This document shows, one piece after another, positions 1 to 7,128 of a stretch of 34,262 nt of DNA (positions within the stretch are counted from its first letter, which is position 1; every line of letters begins with the position of its first letter). A program made the position numbers and the translations under genes. Origin of the DNA: an uncultured Clostridia bacterium (GTDB lineage: Bacteria; Bacillota; Clostridia; Oscillospirales; Ruminococcaceae); NCBI GenBank assembly GCA_944386285.1, contig CALXAM010000016.1:1-34262 (forward strand), in the 5' to 3' direction. The notes under the pieces were generated by a model. It had not been told where the DNA came from. It was given only the letters and a program-made list of their open reading frames with translations, and did not search any database.

Positions 1-46
1 ACCCATCCCCAATAGGATGCGCGAAGCGACTGCCGCACCGCAGGTG
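1..46. repeat. Left-edge fragment of the hairpin-mosaic repeat (array A)
   Basis: The first 46 bases match the repeat units found at 17304-19075 and 28918-29616: the stretch CCCAATAGGATGCGCGAAGC, then GCACCGCAGGTG. It ends exactly where the stop codon of terL begins (47-49), so the repeat abuts the gene with no spacer. Only one partial unit is visible and the array presumably continues to the left of the window. Confidence 0.8.
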
Positions 47-1441
47 CTAGAGGTCGAGGGGGTTGAAGGCGCTGCGGCGCTTGTGTACAGGCTTTTGCAG
101 GGAGATGCGCCGCTGCATGCAGACATAGCGCGTCATGTCGTAAATGTGATCTTCCTGCGTCGTGTCCACATCCTCAATGTTGTGCGCGTCGTATACGAGC
201 GCGGGCAGCGTGCGGATGAAGTGGGGGCAGGTGCGGAATATGTACAGCATCGGACGCCCCTTCTCATCAAACTTGAGCCGGTAATGCAGCTGCATCTTTC
301 CCGCAATGCGGGCGTTGTCGCCCTTTGCCCAGTAAACACCCTCGCGTCCCATCAGATCCGCCACCGATTCGCCGCGCGACTTGTCAAAGATCGACGGGTC
401 GGCAACGCCGGTGATCGTCTTTCCGGTTAAAATCGGATCGTTTTCCTCCTTTTCGCGGATCATGCGTGCAATCGTCTGCGGATCCGCCTTGATGCCGGTG
501 TTCGGTATTTCTGTGCAGCCGTATAACTCGGCAATCAGATACATCCGCCCCGCTTCGTCAACCGCAAACCACCCCACGGAAAACGGCCTTGAAAAGCCAA
601 AGTCAAAGCCGCGCACCACCGTCCAGTGGTCGGGGACGTCGAACGGCTCGATCACATGGGTGAACAGACGGTCGCGGTAATGCGCCGGATCGTCGCGCCA
701 CTCGCAAAAGACCTGCCCGGCAAAACTGTCCCAGTCGCCGTATAACAGCGCGTCACGCTCCGCTTGCGGGAGCATCGACAAAGACGCTAAGTACTCGGGC
801 GCGTTTTTTAAAAGAATCTGATTGTCGAATACGGTGGACGGTACAAACAGCCTGCTGCGCCGGATCTGAATGGTTTTTCCGTCGGGCGTGTGTACCGTCT
901 GATTCGTTTCGATCGGCGTCATCGGCGGCGCAGGCAGAATAAACCGCTCCTTTACCCACGCGTGCCCAATTCCGCCCGGATTGCACGTCGCACGGATGTA
1001 GCACCGCGTGTCCGCACAGTTCGGACGGTTGCGCGAAAACAGATAGCTGTACTCCTCAAACGTGAAGTGCGTCAGCTCGTCAAAGCCGATAAAGTCAAAT
1101 CGCTTGCCCTGATAGTTCTGGCGGTCCGTCGTGTGCTGCATCGAGCCGAAGATGATTTTCGCACCGCTCGGAAACGTCCAGGTGTGTTCTGTGGTGTGGT
1201 ATTTCGCCCGGCGGAACGCCTGCTTGTAGATCTCCTGCGAACGGTCGATAAGCTCGGACAGCTGCGGATACGTTTTGCGCAGAATGAGCCCCTTGTACTG
1301 CGGAATGTGTACCTGCCTTAACGCCTCGGCGATCAGCGCGTCGGATTTTCCGCCGCCCGCCGCACCGCCGTACAGCACTTCGTACTCGGGACGGCTTAAA
1401 AAGACGGCTTGCTTCGGCTGCGGCGTCCAGATCTTACGCAT
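47..1441 (-). CDS. terL: Phage terminase large subunit
   Basis: This is the ATPase-nuclease motor that cuts concatemeric phage DNA and pumps it into the prohead. A Walker A loop (GGAAGGGKS, residues 25-33) and a Walker B strand (DFIGFDE, about 116-122) are clear. The C-terminal half has acidic nuclease-type patches (RGFDFGF near 280, ADPS near 345). About 464 residues is normal for the Terminase_6/3 families, so the gene looks complete. The ATG at 1441 is preferred: it overlaps the terS stop as ATGCGTAA. A GTG nine bases upstream is the alternative. No portal gene follows directly, because the stop codon touches a chromosomal-type hairpin repeat. With terS it looks like a prophage remnant, though the window edge hides what lies further left. 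The family assignment is secure; whether it still works is not known. Confidence 0.9.
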   Translation of the reverse strand: MRKIWTPQPKQAVFLSRPEYEVLYGGAAGGGKSDALIAEALRQVHIPQYKGLILRKTYPQLSELIDRSQEIYKQAFRRAKYHTTEHTWTFPSGAKIIFGSMQHTTDRQNYQGKRFDFIGFDELTHFTFEEYSYLFSRNRPNCADTRCYIRATCNPGGIGHAWVKERFILPAPPMTPIETNQTVHTPDGKTIQIRRSRLFVPSTVFDNQILLKNAPEYLASLSMLPQAERDALLYGDWDSFAGQVFCEWRDDPAHYRDRLFTHVIEPFDVPDHWTVVRGFDFGFSRPFSVGWFAVDEAGRMYLIAELYGCTEIPNTGIKADPQTIARMIREKEENDPILTGKTITGVADPSIFDKSRGESVADLMGREGVYWAKGDNARIAGKMQLHYRLKFDEKGRPMLYIFRTCPHFIRTLPALVYDAHNIEDVDTTQEDHIYDMTRYVCMQRRISLQKPVHKRRSAFNPLDL

Positions 1442-2201
1442 CCGCCTCACCGCCTGTCTGACTGCCGGTGTTCGGTTTCATACCGGCTTTTTTCGTGATA
1501 CCCGCACCTTTCTTGGTACCCGCACCTTTCTTAGTACCCGCACCCTTCGCGGTACCGGCTTTCGTTTCGGTGTCTGTTTTTTTCCTAAGATTCGTTTCGA
1601 TATCCGCTCCTTTCGTGCGCGCCGCCTGCGTTTTCGTGTCTTTTACGGTACCGGCTTCCGATTTGATACCGGCTTTCTTTGTTTGCTTTCTTTGCTGTGC
1701 GCTGTCCGGCGCTTCTTCGCCGTCCGTAAAAGACGTCACCTGCGGCAGAATGACCACACCGCATTCCTCGTCATGCGATGACGGCGCCGCACTCAGAATC
1801 GAAAACAGCATCCGAAGCGCGTCGAACTTGTCATAAAGAACAGGGGCGCCGTTTTTGTCGATTGACTTGATGATCCGCTGCTGTTCGTTTGTGAGCAGAT
1901 GAAACGGACGGGGACGCAGCGTGTCTTTTCCGTCCTCTGTGACGGTGTCGAAGAAATCGCACAGATTCGCGCGTGAGATGGACGTCAGATGCCGGATCAG
2001 CTCGTCGATGTCGGCACTGGCGTCAGCCTGCCGCCTTATGATTTCGTTTCGTGCCCAGTCGCATTCGGCTAAAATGCGCCTGCCGATCGCAAGCGCTTTC
2101 GACGGTTCATATCCTGCCGCCTGTGCCGCGCCCGCGATTCCCATAAACCCGCGTGCCTCGTATTCCTCTACGAATTTTTGCACGCGCTTTGTGACTTTCA
2201 C
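1434..2201 (-). CDS. terS: Phage terminase small subunit with low-complexity tail
   Basis: The small terminase subunit recognises phage DNA and recruits TerL. The N-terminal 140 residues fit the Terminase_2 family: a helix-turn-helix-like segment (FMGIAGAAQAAGY), then the region around SISRANLCDFFD, which is typical of small subunits from Gram-positive phages. The start is taken as GTG at 2201, nine bases after AAGGAGG; the open frame continues upstream to 2363, but that part crosses a terminator and has no ribosome site. The last 85 or so residues are an unusual Lys/Gly/Ala/Thr-rich tail with repeated KGAGTK-like units, encoded by short tandem repeats at about 1500-1560. The tail overlaps the start of terL. 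Family by context and motif: good. Role of the tail: unknown; it could bind DNA through its positive charge. Confidence 0.8.
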   Translation of the reverse strand: MKVTKRVQKFVEEYEARGFMGIAGAAQAAGYEPSKALAIGRRILAECDWARNEIIRRQADASADIDELIRHLTSISRANLCDFFDTVTEDGKDTLRPRPFHLLTNEQQRIIKSIDKNGAPVLYDKFDALRMLFSILSAAPSSHDEECGVVILPQVTSFTDGEEAPDSAQQRKQTKKAGIKSEAGTVKDTKTQAARTKGADIETNLRKKTDTETKAGTAKGAGTKKGAGTKKGAGITKKAGMKPNTGSQTGGEADA

Positions 2202-2277
2202 CGTCAAAAACCTCCTTCCATATAAAAAGCTTACCGCAATCGTTTGAAAAAAGAACACCTGTTTCGCCTGAATACGC

Positions 2278-2311
2278 AAAAAAATACCCCTGTCAAAAAA
2301 ACAGGGGTGCG
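2278..2311 (-). terminator. Rho-independent terminator upstream of terS
   Basis: On the minus strand the hairpin ACCCCTGT/ACAGGGGT is followed by ATTTTTTT. It lies between the broken SLOG gene and terS, so it would stop transcription coming from the SLOG gene and leave the terminase pair with its own start. Confidence 0.8.
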
Positions 2312-2402
2312 TGTGTTTCAAAAAGCGCCTGATTCGGCATCGGCTGACGGCTGTGCGCCGCAAAAGACACGCGGTCAGCCGGCACGATGATCGCAGTGGT
2401 GA

Positions 2403-2891
2403 TTACCCGTCAATGGAAACGACGGGAACCTGATGCTTTTTTGCATAGTCAATCGTGTTTTTCGTTCCGCTTTGTCTGCCGTTAAAGACAGCGATCACGC
2501 GGGCGGCGTGATTGACCATCCATTCGTTGCGGTACTGAAAGCAGGCGCTGTGATAGGAGGCGCAGAGATACTTAATGAGATCGGCGGCGTTTAGTACCTC
2601 GTGGTATTGTCTTTGCCAGTCCGCGTCCCAGCGTGTTTCAAAGCCGTGATAGGGGCAGGCGCAGATCAGCTTGACCGGATAGCCGTCCTGCCACAGCTTT
2701 CATACGATCTGCGCCGCCCAAATATCCGTGCCTCGTGCCATGCCGGTGATAAATACGAAAAGCCCGTCCGCAATGGCTTCATGGATGGCGGTTTCCAGTT
2801 CCGTTTTGATCGATTGGCGGTCGCGTGTGAGCTTTTCCGGACGATGGCCGGTAAAGCATACGCGGTGCGCGCGTTTTTCTGCTTCTGTCAT
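2403..2891 (-). pseudogene. SLOG/DUF1273-family protein, broken by an in-frame TGA
   Basis: The frame opens with MTEAEKRAHRVCFTGHRPEKL and continues through FVFITGMARGTDIWAAQIV, the nucleotide-binding start of the DUF1273/YpsA-like SLOG (DprA-related Rossmann) family. A TGA at 2700-2702 stops it after 63 residues. Reading on in the same frame gives about 98 more residues that are just as typical of the family: KLWQDGYPVKLICACPY, then FNGRQSGTKNTIDYA and the end VPVVSIDG, with a TAA at 2403-2405. One base change (for example CGA to TGA) explains the break; there is no frameshift. The start has a GGGAG site eight bases upstream. SLOG proteins sense or make nucleotide-derived signals and are frequent in phage and defence neighbourhoods. 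It could be a pseudogene, a sequencing error or, much less likely, a recoded gene. Confidence 0.8.
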
Positions 2892-2956
2892 TGGTGCATC
2901 TCCCTTTCTTTTTTATCATACCCGAATACATCATAACACATATGTATTTTCGCTAC

Positions 2957-2995
2957 AATACGTATGTATTTTAACGCTCAGCTTGTGGGTAGAAT
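2957..2995 (+). promoter_or_regulatory. Candidate operator and -10 of the XRE gene
   Basis: AATAC-GTAT-GTATT is an inverted repeat with five-base arms at 2957-2970. A related AATAC...GTATT pair with a wider spacer sits just upstream (about 2934-2950). A TAGAAT hexamer at 2990-2995 could be the -10 of the XRE gene; the -35 is weak. The location between the divergent SLOG and XRE genes suggests autoregulation. Confidence 0.4.
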
Positions 2996-3019
2996 AGTTA
3001 TGAGAAAGGTGGTGACGCA

Positions 3020-3352
3020 ATGAATACGCATGCTCGCCTGAAGCAATTATTACGGGAGCGCGGATGGACGGAGTACAAGCTTTCAAAGGAGTGCGGTCTG
3101 GCACAGTCCACGATCGGGAATATTTTCAGGAGAAATACAGAGCCCTCGGTTGCGACACTGGAAACGATCTGTAAGGGATTCGGCATTACGATGTCGCAGT
3201 TTTTTGCGGATGCGGACATGGTGGAGCTGAATGGTGAATTAAAAGAGCTGTTTGACTGCTTTGTTTGCCTGACGCCAAAGCAAAAATCCGCAGTGATCGA
3301 ACTGTGCAAAGCGATGAATCATGACGGGGAATCACACGGTGCTGCGCGCTGA
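3020..3352 (+). CDS. XRE-family HTH transcriptional regulator
   Basis: A 110-residue DNA-binding protein of the Cro/CI type. The HTH_3 domain occupies residues 5-62: LKQLLRERGWTEYKLSKECG, then the recognition helix region around STIGNIFRRNTEPSV, and LETICKGFGITMSQFF, which is the standard ending of this domain. The remaining 45 residues are helical and may dimerise. The start follows AAAGGTGGTGACGCA, a good ribosome site. It is divergent from the broken SLOG gene and upstream of the Abi_2 gene, so it probably represses one or both, as is usual for small regulators in phage-like or defence islands. Target inferred from context only. Confidence 0.85.
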   Translation: MNTHARLKQLLRERGWTEYKLSKECGLAQSTIGNIFRRNTEPSVATLETICKGFGITMSQFFADADMVELNGELKELFDCFVCLTPKQKSAVIELCKAMNHDGESHGAAR

Positions 3353-3475
3353 TGTGTTCGCTGTCCCTGCAAAAGGCAGCGTTTGTTTGGATATAGGTTT
3401 AATATTCAGAAAACATTAACCATGTTGTCTCTGATGTTTATCCTTGTAATATTCTTGCTGTAAATAGAAAAGATG

Positions 3476-3504
3476 TTGCAATATGATTAAAAACACATTA
3501 AAAT
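3476..3504 (+). promoter_or_regulatory. Promoter of the Abi_2 gene
   Basis: TTGCAA at 3476-3481, a 17-base spacer, and TAAAAT at 3499-3504, followed by GGAGG and the ATG at 3533. Predicted from consensus match only. Confidence 0.55.
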
Positions 3505-3532
3505 AAAAATATCATGATAGTTGGAGGAAGAC

Positions 3533-4513
3533 ATGGGATATAAAACGACAGATGACTTAATGAAGCATCTCAATGATAATGGCGTTGCTATCTCCGGAAA
3601 TACAGAAAAACAACAGCTTATCAATACAGGATATTTTCATGGATATAAGGGGTATCGCTTTTTCAACACCGCGGGAAATCGATTGCCATTTATTTCTTAT
3701 CAGGAAGTATATGCAACGATTCAATATGACTCTGCGCTCAAGTCATTGCTTTATAGTAAAATGATGTTTATTGAAACGGCGGTCAAGAATATTTCCTTGG
3801 AAAGCATTCTTGTAAACGCCAATTCAGAAAGTATTCAAATGATGTATGATAAAGTTGTGGAAGGATACCGGAATGCGCCGGCGTCTTTTTCCTCTGAGAA
3901 AAAGAAAAAGCGTCAGCAGAATAAACTGAACCTGCAAAATATGATTCAAGCATACCTTGCGAATGCATATAAAAAAAACAATCCCAAAATCACACATTTT
4001 TATAATAATGCAGGATATTCGGAGGTGCCGATATGGGCGTTGTTTGAAATTATGACGATGGGTGATTTTGGTTATCTGTTGTCATGTTTAACCTATTGTG
4101 TACGGGATGATATTTCAAAGAGAATCGGATTGAATTTAGCCAGTGATACAGATCGACAATTGGTGTATAAGTATATTTATACGTTAAAAGATTTAAGGAA
4201 TGCAATTGCGCATAATGCTGTAATATTTGACACCCGATTTCGGAATATTGATCCGACGCCTGCAATGAAGCAATGTTTAAAAATGGAAATCGGTCTTCCA
4301 TATGTCAACTTCAAGACAATAGGAGACTATGTTATTTTAATCTGTTACTACTTAAAGATGCTGAAAGTACCACAGCAGGAAATAAGATCATTTGTTGATT
4401 CGTTTGAGCGGATTACCGATGAATATAAAAAATCAGTAAATTCTTCGGTATCTTCTATCGTGATACATCCAGATCTTTCTTCCCGGATGGCGACATTGAA
4501 AATTTACATTTAA
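3533..4513 (+). CDS. Abi_2 (AbiD/AbiF-like) HEPN abortive-infection protein
   Basis: This 326-residue protein matches the Abi_2 family, whose members AbiD and AbiF protect lactococci from phages by shutting the infected cell down. The N-terminus (KTTDDLMKHLNDNGVAI, then LINTGYFHGYKGYRFF) is the usual family opening. The block DLRNAIAHNAVIFDTRF near residue 225 holds an R-N-x3-H motif, the RX4-6H catalytic signature of HEPN ribonucleases. The start is the ATG at 3533, five bases after GGAGG; an in-frame TTG at 3521 lies on the ribosome site. The gene is clearly more AT-rich than its neighbours and uses many ATA, TTA and AAT codons, which suggests recent transfer. It stands alone behind its own promoter, next to an XRE gene and phage remnants. 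RNase activity is inferred, not shown. Confidence 0.85.
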   Translation: MGYKTTDDLMKHLNDNGVAISGNTEKQQLINTGYFHGYKGYRFFNTAGNRLPFISYQEVYATIQYDSALKSLLYSKMMFIETAVKNISLESILVNANSESIQMMYDKVVEGYRNAPASFSSEKKKKRQQNKLNLQNMIQAYLANAYKKNNPKITHFYNNAGYSEVPIWALFEIMTMGDFGYLLSCLTYCVRDDISKRIGLNLASDTDRQLVYKYIYTLKDLRNAIAHNAVIFDTRFRNIDPTPAMKQCLKMEIGLPYVNFKTIGDYVILICYYLKMLKVPQQEIRSFVDSFERITDEYKKSVNSSVSSIVIHPDLSSRMATLKIYI

Positions 4514-4516
4514 GAC

Positions 4517-4545
4517 TTGCATCTTTCGCCTCAAAGTGGTATAGT
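4517..4545 (+). promoter_or_regulatory. Strong sigma-A promoter of a short transcript
   Basis: TTGCAT at 4517-4522, exactly 17 bases, then TATAGT at 4540-4545. It begins four bases after the Abi_2 stop codon and no open reading frame with a ribosome site follows before a terminator at 4588-4619. Confidence 0.65.
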
Positions 4546-4551
4546 ATAGTT

Positions 4552-4619
4552 ATCAATTGGGGTATGCGTTTGCGGACGCATACTTAAAGAGAGCCGGTTT
4601 TTATTCGGCTCTCTTTTTT
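4552..4619 (+). ncRNA. Candidate small RNA of about 70 nt
   Basis: A short unit bounded by a near-consensus promoter (4517-4545) and an intrinsic terminator (4588-4619). It holds two hairpins: an 8-bp stem GTATGCGT/ACGCATAC with a six-base loop (4562-4583) and the terminator stem. No coding capacity is evident. It does not match a family I recognise. Its place directly after an abortive-infection gene invites the thought that it modulates that gene, but this is speculation. Confidence 0.45.
4588..4619 (+). terminator. Intrinsic terminator of the small RNA
   Basis: The 9-bp stem AGAGAGCCG/CGGCTCTCT (4588-4596 with 4606-4614) is followed by a run of T. A near copy lies at 4854-4884. Confidence 0.85.
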
Positions 4620-4777
4620 ATATTCTTTGCAGGGTTTCGCGAAAACGATACAAAAAGCCGCCTCACTGTACCATACAGTGAGGCGGTCATGATGATAAAA
4701 CATCGGGAAGTATCTGCTTTTGTGCGAATGCGGTGCAGGATCTTTGCAGTTTACCTGTGCGCAGCACACAACGAAAA
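4588..4777. repeat. Direct duplication, copy 1 (about 190 bp)
   Basis: This segment recurs at 4854-5039, offset about 266 bp, with scattered substitutions. Each copy contains, in order, a plus-strand terminator (AGAGAGCCG stem plus T run), the string TTTCGCGAAAACGATAC, a minus-strand terminator (13-bp stem CCGCCTCACTGTA, three-base loop, then on the minus strand a T run; 4652-4686 here) and a conserved tail around GATAAAACATCGGGAAG. Short open frames across it on both strands simply follow the repeat and are not taken as genes. Confidence 0.8.
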
Positions 4778-4853
4778 ATAGTTTGCCATGACGTCTGCGG
4801 TGCTTCTTTGATCTTACATTTTTGCGTATTGTGCCGGCAGCCGGTACGAAAAA

Positions 4854-5039
4854 AGAGAGCCGGTTTTTGATCGGCTCTCTTTTTTGTTCTTTGCACGGTT
4901 TCGCGAAAACGATACAAAAAGCCGCCTCACTGTACCATACAATGAGGCGGCCATGATGATAAAACATCGGGAAGCATCTGCTTTTGTAAGAATGCGGCGC
5001 AGGGTCTTTGGCGTTTGCCTATGCGCGACACAGCGAAAC
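4854..5039. repeat. Direct duplication, copy 2, holding a bidirectional terminator pair
   Basis: This is the second copy of the segment at 4588-4777. Its minus-strand hairpin at 4916-4950 (one mismatch in the stem) lies downstream of the split-barrel gene and would end that operon. Its plus-strand terminator (4854-4884) is kept, but no promoter like the one before copy 1 is present. Copy 2 is therefore probably the original 3' region and copy 1 the duplicate. Confidence 0.8.
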
Positions 5040-5076
5040 CATTTTGTGCTTTTTGATTTTAACCGCTTGTGTTTCG

Positions 5077-5502
5077 TCAAAAGCAAAGATCGTACCGGGT
5101 GCCATGGGACAGCAGGACGCCGTCTGTTAGCCGGATGCAGAGGATGCAGGTGTTCGGATCATCAAAATTGTTGTGTCCGTTGTCGATCCAGGACGCGAAC
5201 GCGCGGCGCAGCTTGTCTGCGATCTCTTTGTTTTCCTCTTTTAAAAACCAGCCCAAATTGACGCCGGTTCCGTGCGCGGTAAACCAGTCACCGCAAATGG
5301 CGGCGTTTGGGTCTTTTTCAAGCTCTTTCATTTTGTTTGACGTCGCGTATGTAATGACGTAGAAACAGCCGTCCTCATAGTACGCGTTGACGGTGCGCAC
5401 GCTCGGCCGTCCGTTGTCGATGGTCGCGAGTCCGATCAAGGTGTCATGACCGAACCGTTCGTTCAGAATGGCCTGTGCTTCGCTTGGGATGTTTTTGTCC
5501 AT
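5077..5502 (-). CDS. Pyridoxamine 5'-phosphate oxidase-family FMN split-barrel protein
   Basis: A 141-residue flavin-binding protein of the general PNPOx-like split-barrel type. Family features are the opening strand around LIGLATIDNGRPSVRTVNAY, the stretch FYVITYATSNKMKELEKDPN, where the SxK-like pair contacts FMN phosphate in relatives, and AAICGDWFTAHGTGVNLGWF. Length fits the single-domain clostridial members, which usually reduce small molecules or bind flavin; the substrate cannot be read from sequence. The ATG at 5502 follows GAGGGG at about nine bases. It lies 26 bases after the zinc-ribbon gene on the same strand, so the two are probably co-transcribed, and the repeat-borne hairpin at 4916-4950 would end the transcript. 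Confidence 0.8.
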   Translation of the reverse strand: MDKNIPSEAQAILNERFGHDTLIGLATIDNGRPSVRTVNAYYEDGCFYVITYATSNKMKELEKDPNAAICGDWFTAHGTGVNLGWFLKEENKEIADKLRRAFASWIDNGHNNFDDPNTCILCIRLTDGVLLSHGTRYDLCF

Positions 5503-5528
5503 GTTGTTTTTCCCCTCTCTGTGGATAT

Positions 5529-6764
5529 TTATTCGTCTGTCACAACAATCAAAACATGAAGCATTTCCGCTGTCTGATCGTTAGAAAACGTCACAAATGT
5601 AATTCCCTCTTTCGAAGGTTCGACGATGATCGGCGTTGAGGTGTACCAGGTGTCTTGTCCAAAGGAAACGGTAGCGGAATCGCCGGAGTAGGAGACGGAA
5701 ACGTCGCCGCCGCCCTCCCAGTAAGCGGTCAGCGTAAACTGACGGCCGGTTTCGTCCTTATCTACCAGGATGACACTTTCACTGGCGTTAAAATATTCTG
5801 AAGCGTATCCGACGTTGTCAAGCGCTAACAAACGGCAGATCTCGTCAAAGTACTCGCTTTTTCCTTTGAGGGAATCGATGGTGTCGCTTTGCTGATTGAG
5901 CGAATTTTGGAGCGCACCGATCTTTTCCTCCTGCTCCGCATGCTTTCTTGACAGAAAGTCGTTGGTTTCCTTGAGGTCTTTCTGCGAAATTCCCTGCATG
6001 ACGAACTGAAATCCGTTTAATCCGACGGACAGAACGAGCAAAGCCGCAAGAATGATAGAAAACAGCTTTGTGTTTGTAAGAGCACAGGATTTGCCGCAAA
6101 CGGTACAGCGCTTGGAGACGGGGTCAATGGGCGCGCCGCATCGTTTGCATTGTTTTTTATGTGTTTGTCTGCCGCCCGGATTCTGCGCGCCGGTCGGTAC
6201 GCTGCCGTTTCCATCTTGCGGAATCGCGTTCGGCGCCGCACCGTCCGTGTGATAGGGAGCAGCATTGTTCGGCGCACCGGCTGACTGCGGCGGCATAGGC
6301 GACGTTTGACTGCCCGCAGGAGAAGCGGCATTGTTCGGCATACCGCCGCCCGGATTCTGCGCACCGGTCGGTACACTGCCGTTTCCATCTTGCGGGGTCG
6401 CGTTCGGTGCCGCACCGTCCGTGCGATAGGGAGCGGCATTGTTCGGCGCACCGGCTGACTGCGGCTGGATAGGCGGCGTTTGACTGCCCGTAGGAGAAGC
6501 GGCATGGTTCGGCATACCGCCGCTTTGATTCTGCGCGCCGGTCGGTACGCTGCCGCTTCCATCTTGCGGAATCGCGTTCGGCGCTGTGCCGTCCGTGCGA
6601 TAGGGGGCAGCATTGTTCGGCGCAGCGGGCGCTTCAATCGGAGAATTCTGGCGCTTAGGAGAACCCGGCAGGGATTCGGATGGGAATTCGGCAAGCTTTG
6701 CGCCGCAGCGCGGACAAAACATGGCGGTTCTTTGCAGTGGATGGCCGCAGTTTGGACAATTCAT
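5529..6764 (-). CDS. Zinc-ribbon membrane protein with 58-residue tandem repeats
   Basis: The 411-residue product has a clear modular build. A zinc ribbon opens it (MNCPNCGHPL ... CPRCG). A Pro/Ala/Asn/Gly-rich linker of about 2.6 near-identical 58-residue repeats follows. A second zinc ribbon comes next (CKRCG ... CTVCG), then one membrane helix (LFSIILAALLVLSVGLNGF), a coiled coil rich in Glu, Lys and Gln (around KDLKETNDFL to SDTIDSLKG) and a C-terminal beta-rich domain that ends in a run of Val and Ile. The topology suggests cytosolic zinc ribbons and an extracellular C-terminal domain. The start is the ATG at 6764 behind AAGGAG; the open frame upstream to 6806 lacks a site. The function is unknown; proteins with this order are often annotated only as zinc-ribbon domain proteins. 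Confidence 0.75.
   Translation of the reverse strand: MNCPNCGHPLQRTAMFCPRCGAKLAEFPSESLPGSPKRQNSPIEAPAAPNNAAPYRTDGTAPNAIPQDGSGSVPTGAQNQSGGMPNHAASPTGSQTPPIQPQSAGAPNNAAPYRTDGAAPNATPQDGNGSVPTGAQNPGGGMPNNAASPAGSQTSPMPPQSAGAPNNAAPYHTDGAAPNAIPQDGNGSVPTGAQNPGGRQTHKKQCKRCGAPIDPVSKRCTVCGKSCALTNTKLFSIILAALLVLSVGLNGFQFVMQGISQKDLKETNDFLSRKHAEQEEKIGALQNSLNQQSDTIDSLKGKSEYFDEICRLLALDNVGYASEYFNASESVILVDKDETGRQFTLTAYWEGGGDVSVSYSGDSATVSFGQDTWYTSTPIIVEPSKEGITFVTFSNDQTAEMLHVLIVVTDE
6172..6640. repeat. 174-bp in-frame tandem repeat (about 2.6 copies)
   Basis: The phrase TTCTGCGC(A/G)CCGGTCGGTAC recurs at 6181, 6355 and 6529, exactly 174 bases apart, which is 58 codons. Copies differ by few substitutions, so they are recent or kept alike by recombination. 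They code for the linker between the two zinc ribbons. Several long frames open in other phases only because of this repeat. Confidence 0.9.
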
Positions 6765-6806
6765 CGTGACTGCTCCTTTCTGACGGCAGTTTCGCAGCAG
6801 GGGCAA

Positions 6807-7062
6807 ACCGCCGTTTTATTTCATCCGGGCGAAACACAATCCCGGCGATTTAACGTAAAGAAGGAAGAAGATTCCTTTTGTCTAATATTATCATAAAGCA
6901 TCAAAAAAGTAAATAAAAAAATGAACAAAAAGTAAAATAAGATCGATCCGAAAGCGGACGTGGTGGATGAGCGGTTTACAGCCGTCTGATGGGGAAAAAA
7001 CGCGCCCGGAGCGAAATTCCGCCGCCCTTTTATAAAGCGAATCCGGAGAAAATGAAAAAAGA
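6807..7062. other. Divergent intergenic region
   Basis: This gap lies between the minus-strand zinc-ribbon gene and the plus-strand MBL gene. It is AT-rich around 6870-6940. A weak minus-strand promoter (TTTACT, 17 bases, TAATAT) may drive the zinc-ribbon gene. I see no gene in it. Confidence 0.4.
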
Positions 7063-7092
7063 TTGGACTCTTTTGCTCAAAAAGATTATACT
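7063..7092 (+). promoter_or_regulatory. Promoter of the MBL hydrolase gene
   Basis: TTGGAC at 7063-7068, an 18-base spacer, and TATACT at 7087-7092. The start codon follows at 7129 behind AAAGGAG. Confidence 0.6.
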
Positions 7093-7128
7093 GAGTCGTG
7101 ATAAGCCATGTGAAAGGAGAGCAGTCAT

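Noticed and set aside
890..1321. Plus-strand frames opposite terL and terS (890-1321, 1275-1781, 1468-1836)
   Set aside because: They lie antisense to clear terminase genes and have no family-like sequence; the Phe/Pro/Val-rich one mirrors the TerS repeats.
2700..2702. Selenocysteine at the in-frame TGA
   Set aside because: SLOG proteins have no known redox Cys at this place, and no clear hairpin of the SECIS type follows. A mutation or error is simpler.
6017..6694. 225-codon minus-strand frame within the zinc-ribbon gene
   Set aside because: It is an Arg-rich shadow of the 174-bp repeats in another phase, with no start site.
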